A DNA stretch of 33,071 bases from an uncultured Collinsella sp. Lineage in GTDB: Bacteria > Actinomycetota > Coriobacteriia > Coriobacteriales > Coriobacteriaceae. The translations under genes were made by a program, and so were the position numbers. The DNA lies in assembly GCA_900754075.1 (NCBI GenBank), contig CAAEBN010000015.1, positions 1 through 33,071 of the forward strand, in the 5' to 3' direction. Positions 24,603 through 31,578 of this stretch are shown here, piece after piece (positions within the stretch are counted from its first letter, which is position 1; the number at the start of each line of letters is the position of its first letter). A model generated the notes under the pieces. That model ran no database searches. It saw only the letters and a program-made list of their open reading frames with translations, and was not told the DNA's origin.

Positions 24603-26606
24603 ATGGCTAAGTTTGACATCATCGCCGCGACCGGTTGCCCGACCGGCATTGCGCACACCTTCATGGCGAAGGAGGCGCTGGAGAAGGCAGCTGCCGAGCG
24701 AGGTCTGACCATTAAGGTCGAGACTCATGGCCAGGTCGGTGTCGAGAACGAGCTCACCAAGAGCGAGATTGCTGGCGCCAAGGCCGTCGTCGTGGCAGCC
24801 GATAAGGATGTCCAGGCTGAGCGTTTCGCCGGTAAGCCCATGGTTTCCGTTGGCGTTTCCAAGGCCCTGTCCGTCGAGGCCGCCGGTAAGCTGATCGACC
24901 GCGCGCTCGCCGCCAAGGGCGACGACACGGTTGCCGCCGCTGCCGATGTTGAGGACGAGGTCGAGGAGAAGGAGTCCATCGGTCACGTCATCTACAAGCA
25001 CCTCATGAACGGCGTCAGCCACATGCTGGTCTTCGTCGTCGCCGGTGGTGTTCTGACCGCCGTCTCGTTCCTGTGGGGCATCACGTCCTTCGATTCGACG
25101 GCTGCCGACTACAATACCTTTGCCGCGATGCTCAAGATTATCGGCGGCATCGCCATGAACCTCATGGTTCCGGTGCTCTCCGCTTACATCGCCGAGTCCA
25201 TCGGCAAGCGTCCGGCGCTCGTCCCCGGTTTCGTCGCCGGTATGATTGCCATCCAGGGCCTGCCTGTTAACGCCGATACCGGCATGATCGACGCCGGTGG
25301 TGCTGGCGTGGGCTTCGGCTTCCTGGGCGGCATCGTCGGCGGCTTCCTCGCTGGCTATGTCATCCTGCTGCTCGAGAAGGTCTTTGCCGGTCTGCCCAAG
25401 AACCTGGACGGCCTCAAGGCTATCTTCCTGTACCCGCTGTTCTCGACCGCCATCGTCGGTCTGGTCATGCTCGGCATTTCCGGCCCCATGGCTGCCATCA
25501 ACACCGCCATGATGGACTTCCTCAAGGGTCTGTCCGCCTCTGGCGCCGTTGTCCTGGGTCTTGCCATCGGCTGCATGTGCGCCTTTGACATGGGCGGCCC
25601 GGTCAACAAGGCTGCTTACGTCACCGGTACCGCTATGCTCACCGAGGCCCTGGCCACCGGTGTCGGCACCGACACCTACAACTTCGGCACCAACTTCATG
25701 GCTGCCGTCTCCGCCGCTTGCATCGTTCCGCCGCTGATCACCACCTTCGCCGTCGTTGTCGGCAAGAAGTACTTCAGCCAGGAGGATCACGACGCCGGTG
25801 TCGTCAACCTCATCCTTGGTTGCACCCACATCACCGAGGGCGCTATTCCGTTCATGACCAAGAACATCTGGCCCGTCATGCCCATCATGATGCTCGGTTC
25901 CTCTATCGCTTCGATCCTGACCATCATGTTCAACGTTCACGATCCGGCGCCCCACGGTGGCTTCCTGGTCCTGCCCGTTGTCGAGAACGGTCCGCTGTGG
26001 GTCCTCGCTATCCTCATCGGCGCCGTGGTCGGTGGCATCCTGTTCGTGGCCTTCAAGAAGTATGACTTCGAGAAGAACCAGAAGGCCGCTCCTGCAGCCA
26101 AGCCGGCTGAGGCCCCTAAGGCCGCTGCTGTCGAGGCCCCGAAGGCCGAGGCTTCCGACTTCGTGAAGGTCGAGAACGTCTTTGTCGCCGAGGACTTCGC
26201 TTCTCGTGACGAGGCTCTGAGCTTTGTCTCCAACCAGGCCGTCAAGGCCGGTATCGCCGGCGATGCCGACGCCGTGATGAACGCCTTCCTGGCTCGCGAG
26301 GCCGAGGGCACCACGGGCATGATGGAGGGCTTCGCCATCCCGCATGCCAAGTCCGATGCCATTACCGAGGCCGCCGTCATCGTCGTCAAGGACGAGTCCG
26401 GCGTGACCGGTTGGGACACCATGGACGGCGCTCCCGTCAACGTGGCCATCGCGCTGCTCATTCCGGGTGCACAGGCTGGCACCACGCACCTCAAGATCCT
26501 GTCCAAGGTCGCCGAGGCGCTCATGGACGAGGACTTCCGTTCCACCGTCAAGGGTTCCACCGACGCCGCCGAGATCGCAAAGACGATCAACGCCCGTCTG
26601 GTCTAA
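24603..26606 (+). CDS. fruA: Fructose-type PTS EIIBCA permease
   Basis: The 667-residue protein imports and phosphorylates a hexose, probably fructose. Domain order is IIB-IIC-IIA. IIB (about 1-95) has the phospho-Cys12 in ATGCPTGIAHT. IIC (about 130-480) is polytopic. An Ala/Pro/Lys-rich linker (about 490-520) leads to IIA, with phospho-His581 in GFAIPHAK. AAGGAGG lies 6 bases before the ATG. The order differs from the A-B-C order of Bacillus FruA and resembles mannose-type ManP, so mannose is an alternative. Two adjacent 1-phosphofructokinase-like genes favour fructose. It has its own terminator. Confidence 0.93.
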   Translation: MAKFDIIAATGCPTGIAHTFMAKEALEKAAAERGLTIKVETHGQVGVENELTKSEIAGAKAVVVAADKDVQAERFAGKPMVSVGVSKALSVEAAGKLIDRALAAKGDDTVAAAADVEDEVEEKESIGHVIYKHLMNGVSHMLVFVVAGGVLTAVSFLWGITSFDSTAADYNTFAAMLKIIGGIAMNLMVPVLSAYIAESIGKRPALVPGFVAGMIAIQGLPVNADTGMIDAGGAGVGFGFLGGIVGGFLAGYVILLLEKVFAGLPKNLDGLKAIFLYPLFSTAIVGLVMLGISGPMAAINTAMMDFLKGLSASGAVVLGLAIGCMCAFDMGGPVNKAAYVTGTAMLTEALATGVGTDTYNFGTNFMAAVSAACIVPPLITTFAVVVGKKYFSQEDHDAGVVNLILGCTHITEGAIPFMTKNIWPVMPIMMLGSSIASILTIMFNVHDPAPHGGFLVLPVVENGPLWVLAILIGAVVGGILFVAFKKYDFEKNQKAAPAAKPAEAPKAAAVEAPKAEASDFVKVENVFVAEDFASRDEALSFVSNQAVKAGIAGDADAVMNAFLAREAEGTTGMMEGFAIPHAKSDAITEAAVIVVKDESGVTGWDTMDGAPVNVAIALLIPGAQAGTTHLKILSKVAEALMDEDFRSTVKGSTDAAEIAKTINARLV

Positions 26607-26638
26607 TCCCCCAGCTCGCGAATAACATCGCCCCTGTA

Positions 26639-26676
26639 AAAAAGGCGGAGACCCTCTCCAGGGCCTCCGCCTTTTT
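26639..26676 (+). terminator. Rho-independent terminator of the EIIBCA gene
   Basis: AAAAAGGCGGAG (26639-26650) pairs with CTCCGCCTTTTT (26665-26676), and CCCT/AGGG continue the stem inside. It lies 32 bases after the stop. Confidence 0.92.
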
Positions 26677-26688
26677 CATCCCCTCCCA

Positions 26689-26759
26689 TAAGTTGCGGTG
26701 AAATAGGGACTGTTTAAACGATTCAACCCCAAATTCAGTCCCTATTTCACCGCAACTTA
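26689..26759. repeat. Perfect 24-bp inverted repeat
   Basis: The arm 26689-26712 (starting TAAGTTGCGGTGAAATAGGG) is exactly complementary to 26736-26759, with a 23-base spacer. It is a palindromic intergenic unit; it resembles REP-like sequences mobilised by IS200-type transposases, but no such gene is in the window. Confidence 0.88.
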
Positions 26760-26864
26760 CAGAAGGGTATAGATAGACCCAATCAACTAGATCAACCAGG
26801 CGAACAAAAAATCAGCCAGAATTTCGTTCGCACGATATTGCTCTGGACCGACTGAGTTTCCGCA
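26760..26864. other. Unassigned AT-rich intergenic stretch
   Basis: Between two inverted repeats I see no gene, promoter pair or terminator. Short frames that extend from here into the next repeat are explained by that repeat and are not supported as genes. Confidence 0.5.
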
Positions 26865-27016
26865 GCTTGCTCGCCCACAGGGGGCCGGGCGCGGCCTGTG
26901 AGATTTATCGCGAGTTCCGCACGAGCCGAAGAGCACTTAATGTGCTCTTCGTGCGAGCAGGACTGTAGAGCAGGAAATCTCACAGGCCGCGCCCAGCCCC
27001 CTGTGGGCGAGCAAGC
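26865..27016. repeat. 152-bp element with 42-bp near-perfect inverted repeats
   Basis: The arm 26865-26906 (GCTTGCTCGCCCACAGGGGG and on) is complementary to 26975-27016 with a single mismatch (C26886/A26995). The 68-base centre contains another stem: CGAAGAGCAC (26927-26936) and GTGCTCTTCG (26942-26951) around TTAAT. Terminal inverted repeats around a short non-coding core suggest a MITE-like element, but I see no clear target-site duplication. Confidence 0.85.
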
Positions 27017-27083
27017 GGACGACAAACACATCTGTCCAACAATTCGTCCGAAACATAATGAAAAACCGTTTGATGTGAGTTAA

Positions 27084-27089
27084 TATAAA
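27084..27089 (+). promoter_or_regulatory. Probable -10 of ptsH
   Basis: TATAAA (5/6) lies in an AT-rich stretch about 66 bases before the ptsH ATG. No strong -35 is visible; TGAAAA at 27059-27064 is the closest at 19 bases. The symmetric AAACCGTTT (27063-27071) lies between and could bind a regulator. Confidence 0.4.
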
Positions 27090-27103
27090 CAACGTCGTGA
27101 ATC

Positions 27104-27151
27104 TGACTCCTGCCGCATGCATGACAGGGGTTAAACACAAAAAAGGAGTCA
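27104..27151 (+). promoter_or_regulatory. Leader hairpin that can mask the ptsH ribosome binding site
   Basis: TGACTCCT (27104-27111) is exactly complementary to AGGAGTCA (27144-27151), which contains the AGGAG ribosome binding site of ptsH. The 32-base loop contains GCATGC and GGGG. Pairing would block initiation unless another structure or factor opens it. Confidence 0.55.
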
Positions 27152-27154
27152 ATT

Positions 27155-27418
27155 ATGGTTTCTGAGAAGGCTACCCTCGTCAATCCGCAGGGTCTTCACA
27201 TGCGTCCGGCCGGCCTCTTCGCCTCCACCATGGGCAAGTACGCCTGCGACGTGACTGTCGTCACCCCCGAGAAGGAGGTCAACGGTAAGTCCCCGATGGC
27301 CCTCATGGCTGCTGGTATTCCCTGCGGTACCGAGGTCGAGGTCAAGTGCGACGGCGCCGACGAGGCCGAGGCTCTGGCTGCTGCCATCGAGCTCATCAAG
27401 AGCGGTCTTGGCGAGTAG
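27155..27418 (+). CDS. ptsH: Phosphocarrier protein HPr
   Basis: HPr carries phosphate from Enzyme I to the EIIA domains. The 87-residue product has the active His15 (GLHMRPA) and the regulatory Ser46 in GKSPMALM, the site phosphorylated by HPr kinase in Gram-positive bacteria. AGGAG lies 6 bases before the ATG. Codons are strongly C/G-ending, fitting high expression. It precedes ptsI with an attenuator-like hairpin between them. Confidence 0.97.
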   Translation: MVSEKATLVNPQGLHMRPAGLFASTMGKYACDVTVVTPEKEVNGKSPMALMAAGIPCGTEVEVKCDGADEAEALAAAIELIKSGLGE

Positions 27419-27460
27419 AACTCAAACGGGTCGCATGTTGAACAACTAAGTTCATATTTG

Positions 27461-27499
27461 GGGGCGCAGTGACCTGTTGTAAGGTAGCTGCGCTCTTTT
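27461..27499 (+). terminator. Attenuator-like hairpin between ptsH and ptsI
   Basis: GGGGCGCAG (27461-27469) pairs with CTGCGCTCT (27488-27496, two G-U). ACCT/AGGT continue inside, and the 3' side runs into TCTTTT. The weak T run suggests partial termination. Confidence 0.6.
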
Positions 27500-27545
27500 G
27501 TCATGGATATGGCAAAACGCTTTATCACATGACACGGAGAGAGGA

Positions 27546-29255
27546 ATGGGAATGTATCAGGGAGTCAACGCTTCCGAGGGCATCGGTATCGGCACCGTCA
27601 TGGTCGCCGTCGATCCCGACTTGACGTTTGAGCCGCACGAGGTTGCTGATTCGGCAGCAGAGAAGGAGCGCTATCAGTCCGCTCTTTCGGTCTTCTGCGA
27701 GAAGACCCAGGCTCAGGCCGACCACATGAAGGAGACGGTGGGCGAGGCCGAGGCCGAGATCATGAGCGGACACATTGTCCTGGCTCAGGACCCGGGCATG
27801 ACTGACGCCATCAACGCCGCCATTGACGGCGGTACCTGCGCCGAGCAGGCGCTCATGGACACCTCGACCATGTTCGAGAACATGTTCCTGTCCATGGACG
27901 ACGAGATGTTCCGTCTTCGCGCGGCCGACATCGCCGACATCCGCACCGGTATTCTGGCCGAGCTGCTGGGCAAGGAGGTCGTCGACCTCTCCGTCCTGCC
28001 CGAGAACACTGTCGTTGTCGTGCACGACCTCACGCCGTCCATGACCGCCACGATCGATAAGGCCCACGTTGCCGGTATCGTCACCGAGACCGGTGGCCGC
28101 ACGTCGCACTCCGCGATCATCGCGCGCGCCCTCGAGATTCCGGCCGTCCTTTCGGTCTCTAACAGCTGCACCGCGCTTCGCAACGGTATGACCGTCGTCG
28201 TCGACGGTGGCAAGGGTGTTGTCGAGGCCGATCCCGACGAGGAGACGCTCGCTGCCTACACCGCCAAGGCCGAGGCCTTCGCTGCCGAGAAGGCAGCCCT
28301 CGAGGCCTTCCGCGGCAAGCCGTCCGTGACTGCCGATGGCATCAAGAAGATCATCGCCTGCAACATCGGTAACCCCGATGACGTGCCCAACGCGCTCGAT
28401 CACGATGCCGAGGCTATCGGTCTGTTCCGCTCCGAGTTCCTGTTCATGGACTCTGCTGAGCTTCCTTCCGAGGAGGAGCAGTTCAACGCCTACCGCAAGG
28501 TCGCCAGCGCGCTCAAGGGCGCTCCGGTCATCATCCGCACGCTCGATGTGGGTGGCGACAAGGAGATCCCGTATCTGCACATGGTCAAGGAAGACAACCC
28601 CTTCATGGGCTTCCGCGCCGTGCGTTACTGCCTGGCCAATCCCGACCAGTACAAGGTCCAGCTCCGCGCTCTGCTGCGCGCCAGCGCCTTCGGTGACGTC
28701 AAGATCATGATCCCGCTCGTCACCTGCGTCGAGGAGGTCGTGGCTGTCAAGGAGCTCGTCGAGCAGTGCAAGGCCGAGCTGACCGAAGAGGGTCGCAAGT
28801 TCAACGAGAACATCGAGGTCGGCATCATGGTTGAGACGCCTGCCGCTTCGCTGCTCGCTGACCGCCTGGCCGAGGTCGCCGACTTCTTCTCCATCGGCAC
28901 CAACGACCTGATCGGCTACACCATGTGCGCCGACCGTGGTAACGACACCATCTCCAACCTGTACCAGGTGTACTATCCCGCCGTGCTCCGCTCGCTCAAG
29001 AACATTATCGAGAGCGGCGTGAAGGCCGGCATCATGGTCGGTATGTGCGGCGAGGCCGCTGCCGATCCGCTGCTTGAGCCGCTGCTGATCAGCTGGGGCC
29101 TGGAGGAGTTCTCGATGAGCGCTCCGTCGATCCTGCGCGCCCGCAAGACCATCAGCCAATGGACCAAGGCCGAGTGCGACGAGCTGGCCGAGAAGGCGCT
29201 CGCCTGCAACACTGCCGCCGAGGTCAAGGCGCTGCTCGAGTCCGCAGCTCGTTAA
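27546..29255 (+). CDS. ptsI: PTS Enzyme I (PEP-protein phosphotransferase)
   Basis: EI takes phosphate from PEP and passes it to HPr. The 569-residue product has the HPr-binding helical part (about 40-145), the swivel domain with active His188 in GGRTSHSAII, and the C-terminal PEP-binding barrel. The barrel contains GIMVETPAA, FFSIGTNDLIGY and the catalytic Cys in GMCGEAA. GGAGAGAGG precedes two close in-frame ATGs (27546 and 27552), both plausible. The first kinase gene follows 74 bases after the stop, without a terminator between. Confidence 0.97.
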   Translation: MGMYQGVNASEGIGIGTVMVAVDPDLTFEPHEVADSAAEKERYQSALSVFCEKTQAQADHMKETVGEAEAEIMSGHIVLAQDPGMTDAINAAIDGGTCAEQALMDTSTMFENMFLSMDDEMFRLRAADIADIRTGILAELLGKEVVDLSVLPENTVVVVHDLTPSMTATIDKAHVAGIVTETGGRTSHSAIIARALEIPAVLSVSNSCTALRNGMTVVVDGGKGVVEADPDEETLAAYTAKAEAFAAEKAALEAFRGKPSVTADGIKKIIACNIGNPDDVPNALDHDAEAIGLFRSEFLFMDSAELPSEEEQFNAYRKVASALKGAPVIIRTLDVGGDKEIPYLHMVKEDNPFMGFRAVRYCLANPDQYKVQLRALLRASAFGDVKIMIPLVTCVEEVVAVKELVEQCKAELTEEGRKFNENIEVGIMVETPAASLLADRLAEVADFFSIGTNDLIGYTMCADRGNDTISNLYQVYYPAVLRSLKNIIESGVKAGIMVGMCGEAAADPLLEPLLISWGLEEFSMSAPSILRARKTISQWTKAECDELAEKALACNTAAEVKALLESAAR

Positions 29256-29272
29256 TTTGGTATCAGAGGTAA

Positions 29273-29302
29273 CCGCGTGGTTGGAATGGGCCGGCCACGC
29301 GG
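29273..29302 (+). other. Hairpin between ptsI and the first kinase gene
   Basis: CCGCGTGG (29273-29280) pairs with CCACGCGG (29295-29302) around a 14-base loop. No T run follows, so it is not a terminator; it may be an RNA processing or stability element. Confidence 0.5.
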
Positions 29303-29329
29303 CCCTCACATATACAGGGGGTACTGTAA

Positions 29330-30262
29330 ATGTTCTACACGCTAACCGCTAATCCGGCTGTCGACATGACGGTTTCGAGCTCTCCGCTCGAGCCCGACGA
29401 GAACGTCCGCACCGGCTCGGCCAGCTACACGGCCAACGGCAAGGGCCTCGACGTGTCCTTCGCCTTTAAGAAGATGGGCGTCGACACCGTCGCGCTCGGC
29501 TTCTTCGCCGGCTTCACGGGCAAGTTCATCGTCGAGGAGGTCATGAACTTGGGTTGCCTGTGCCGCCCGGTCTGGACCGACGGCATCACGCGTATCAACA
29601 CCTACGTCAACGATGGCCAGCACGAGTACGGCATCCTTAACCCCGGCGCCCCGATTACGCCGCAGCACCAGGAGGAGCTCTACAACATCCTGGACACCGC
29701 GGGCGATCTTGAGTGCCTGATCGTCTCCGGTTCCGTGCCTCCCAAAGCTACGCCCGACTTCTTGGCTCAGGTCATGGAGCACGCTCAGGCCCGTGGCGCC
29801 GACGTCGTCCTGGACCTGTCCTCCGACAAGCTCAAGGAGCTCGCTCATAAGAAGCCGCTGCTCATCAAGCCGAACCATCATGAGATGAAGGCCATCTTCG
29901 GCGTGCCGGTCGACACCGACGATGAGGTCCGCGTTGCCATGAAGCTCGCCCACGACGCCGGCGTCCAGAACGTGCTGCTCACCCGTGGTAGCCGTGGCGA
30001 TGCCTACTTCTCCAACGGCGAGGACATCTGGTATGCCAAGCGTGAGTTCAACATCAAGCTGGTCTCTTCCGTCTGCGCCGGCGACTGCACCCTCGCTGCG
30101 TTCCTGCACAAGTGGTACAGGGATCGCGACAACGTCGAGGAGGCTATGAAGCTCGCTATGGCCACCGGCGCCAACGTTGCCGAGTCCGTGGGCATTGGCG
30201 ACTTCGGTCACGTTGACGAGTACAGCAAGCGCGTTGCTGTCCGTAAGCTCGATCGCAAGTAA
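29330..30262 (+). CDS. fruK: PfkB-family 1-phosphofructokinase-like kinase (copy 1)
   Basis: FruK converts fructose 1-phosphate to fructose 1,6-bisphosphate. The 310-residue protein has the FruK/LacC N terminus (YTLTANPAVD), an NGKG sugar-binding motif (36-39) where many members have GGKG or AGKG, KPNHHE, and a C-terminal signature CAGDC with the catalytic Asp. The first residue of the usual GAGD is Cys and the residue after Asp is also Cys. AGGGGG lies 8 bases before the ATG. It is cotranscribable with ptsHI and followed by a terminator. Tagatose-6-phosphate kinase is the alternative. Confidence 0.88.
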   Translation: MFYTLTANPAVDMTVSSSPLEPDENVRTGSASYTANGKGLDVSFAFKKMGVDTVALGFFAGFTGKFIVEEVMNLGCLCRPVWTDGITRINTYVNDGQHEYGILNPGAPITPQHQEELYNILDTAGDLECLIVSGSVPPKATPDFLAQVMEHAQARGADVVLDLSSDKLKELAHKKPLLIKPNHHEMKAIFGVPVDTDDEVRVAMKLAHDAGVQNVLLTRGSRGDAYFSNGEDIWYAKREFNIKLVSSVCAGDCTLAAFLHKWYRDRDNVEEAMKLAMATGANVAESVGIGDFGHVDEYSKRVAVRKLDRK

Positions 30263-30289
30263 TCGAAACGCGACAAATTCGTGCGCATG

Positions 30290-30326
30290 CGGCGCTCTGA
30301 CTTCGGTCGGGGCGCCGTTTTTTTTT
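30290..30326 (+). terminator. Terminator with UUCG tetraloop after kinase copy 1
   Basis: CGGCGC (30290-30295) pairs with GCGCCG (30312-30317). The inner GAC/GTC is capped by TTCG, and nine T follow (30318-30326). Confidence 0.93.
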
Positions 30327-30409
30327 CGTGGGAAAAGTGAGATGAAACCGACCTTCACCGCTTCCACACCGTTCGCCGAGTTGTTGTAGCCTTTTGCCGA
30401 AGCGTGGAA

Positions 30410-30441
30410 TATACTTTCATTAACACGTTGCTTCGTGAAAG
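30410..30441 (+). promoter_or_regulatory. Promoter and possible operator of kinase copy 2
   Basis: TATACT (30410-30415) is a good -10, 35 bases before the ATG, without a convincing -35. CTTTCA (30414-30419) and TGAAAG (30436-30441) repeat the two halves of the palindrome at 24461-24475 in the opposite order, so the same regulator might act here. Confidence 0.4.
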
Positions 30442-30449
30442 GAACATTC

Positions 30450-31382
30450 ATGATTTACACGCTCACTGCAAATCCCGCTATTGACTACAACATCGCCTGC
30501 GACGGCCTGTCCGCCAATACCGTTACGCGCACCCGTAACGCCGTCTACACCCCCAACGGCAAGGGTCTCAACGTCTCGTTTACGCTCGACCACTACGGTG
30601 TCGACACCACGATCCTGGGTTTCTTTGCCGGTTTCTCGGGCGAGTTCATCGTTAAGGGCGCCGAAGCCCTTGGCGTGCCCGTCAAGCCCGTGTGGACTGA
30701 CGGCATCACGCGTGTCAACGTTTTCCTCAACGCTGGTCCCGACACCGAGTACAACATGGTCAATGCCGGTGCCGCCATTAACGAAGCCAACGAGCAGGAG
30801 ATGTTTGAGCTCATCGATTCACTCGACGACATGACCTGCCTGGTTATCAGCGGCTCGCTGCCCCCCAACACCTCCGAGGGTTTCCTGGCCGAGGTCCTGC
30901 GCCGCGTGAAGGCGAAAGGCGCCGAGTTCGTGCTCGATATCTCGAGCCATCAGCTGGCCGACCTCATTGCCATGGAGCCGTTGCTCATTAAGCCCAACGA
31001 TGACGAGCTGCTCGATATCTTTGGTATTAAGGTGAGCGGTGGCGACGACGAGTCCGTCAAGGGCGCGATGGCCGAACTGCACGCCAAGGGCGCCAAGAAT
31101 GTGCTGCTGACCCTCGGTGGCGATGGCGCGTACTTCTCCAACGGCGAGCACATCTGGTTTGCCAACCGCACCTTCGACGTCAAGCTCCTGTCGACCGTTT
31201 GCGCCGGCGATTCCTCGCTCGCTGCCTTCCTGTCCGTGTGGCACGACGCCCCCGAGCGCGTCGAGGACGCCCTGCGCCTTTCGATGGCCACCGGCGCCAA
31301 CGTGGTCGAGTGCCCGGGTCTGGGCGACTTTGCCAAGGTGGACGAATACAAGAAGCACATCGAAGTTCGCCAGGTCTGCTAG
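30450..31382 (+). CDS. fruK: PfkB-family 1-phosphofructokinase-like kinase (copy 2)
   Basis: A second 310-residue FruK-like kinase, by eye about half identical to copy 1 along its whole length. It shares NGKG (36-39), GFFAGF, PVWTDGITR, LLIKPN and VCAGD before the catalytic Asp. Here the residue after Asp is Ser, as in most relatives. AAAGGA lies 6-7 bases before the ATG at 30450; an upstream in-frame start at 30435 has no such site. It has its own promoter and terminator, so expression can differ from copy 1. Different sugar phosphate specificity is possible. Confidence 0.88.
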   Translation: MIYTLTANPAIDYNIACDGLSANTVTRTRNAVYTPNGKGLNVSFTLDHYGVDTTILGFFAGFSGEFIVKGAEALGVPVKPVWTDGITRVNVFLNAGPDTEYNMVNAGAAINEANEQEMFELIDSLDDMTCLVISGSLPPNTSEGFLAEVLRRVKAKGAEFVLDISSHQLADLIAMEPLLIKPNDDELLDIFGIKVSGGDDESVKGAMAELHAKGAKNVLLTLGGDGAYFSNGEHIWFANRTFDVKLLSTVCAGDSSLAAFLSVWHDAPERVEDALRLSMATGANVVECPGLGDFAKVDEYKKHIEVRQVC

Positions 31383-31404
31383 TCGCATCGAAATATCGTT
31401 GCCG

Positions 31405-31441
31405 AACACCCGCTTTGGATCTCCGAGGCGGGTGTTTTTTT
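31405..31441 (+). terminator. Terminator after kinase copy 2
   Basis: AACACCCGC (31405-31413) pairs with GCGGGTGTT (31428-31436), followed by further T to 31441. Confidence 0.93.
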
Positions 31442-31521
31442 GCGCCCTGAACGTTTGCGGCGTCTGCTGTCTCGTTTTATCGAATCGACGACGCGATTGC
31501 GTGTGCGCGCTTTCCCGTTTC

Positions 31522-31552
31522 TTGTTAGACTTCTTGAGAACCATCGTATAAC
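31522..31552 (+). promoter_or_regulatory. Candidate promoter of the CCA-adding enzyme gene
   Basis: TTGTTA (31522-31527) and TATAAC (31547-31552, 5/6) are 19 bases apart, within the gap after the kinase terminator. Confidence 0.4.
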
Positions 31553-31578
31553 GCTCGCAAGTGCAGGAGGCCATAGGC

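Noticed and set aside
24501..26489. Long open frame opposite the PTS permease
   Set aside because: Antisense shadow with no start signal; the plus-strand gene explains all constraints.
26689..27016. CRISPR-like repeats
   Set aside because: The repeats are inverted pairs, different from each other, not regularly spaced direct repeats, and no cas gene is present.
26792..27083. Short open frames on both strands, including a shared TGRAxPPVGEQ peptide
   Set aside because: They arise because the same sequence occurs in both arms of the inverted repeat; no ribosome binding site or coding bias supports them.
29273..29302. Hairpin after ptsI as a terminator
   Set aside because: No T run follows and the kinase gene begins 28 bases later with a ribosome binding site.
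27525..29309. Long open frame opposite ptsI
   Set aside because: Shadow of Enzyme I caused by codon bias; composition is Asp/Gly/Val/Leu-rich without motifs.
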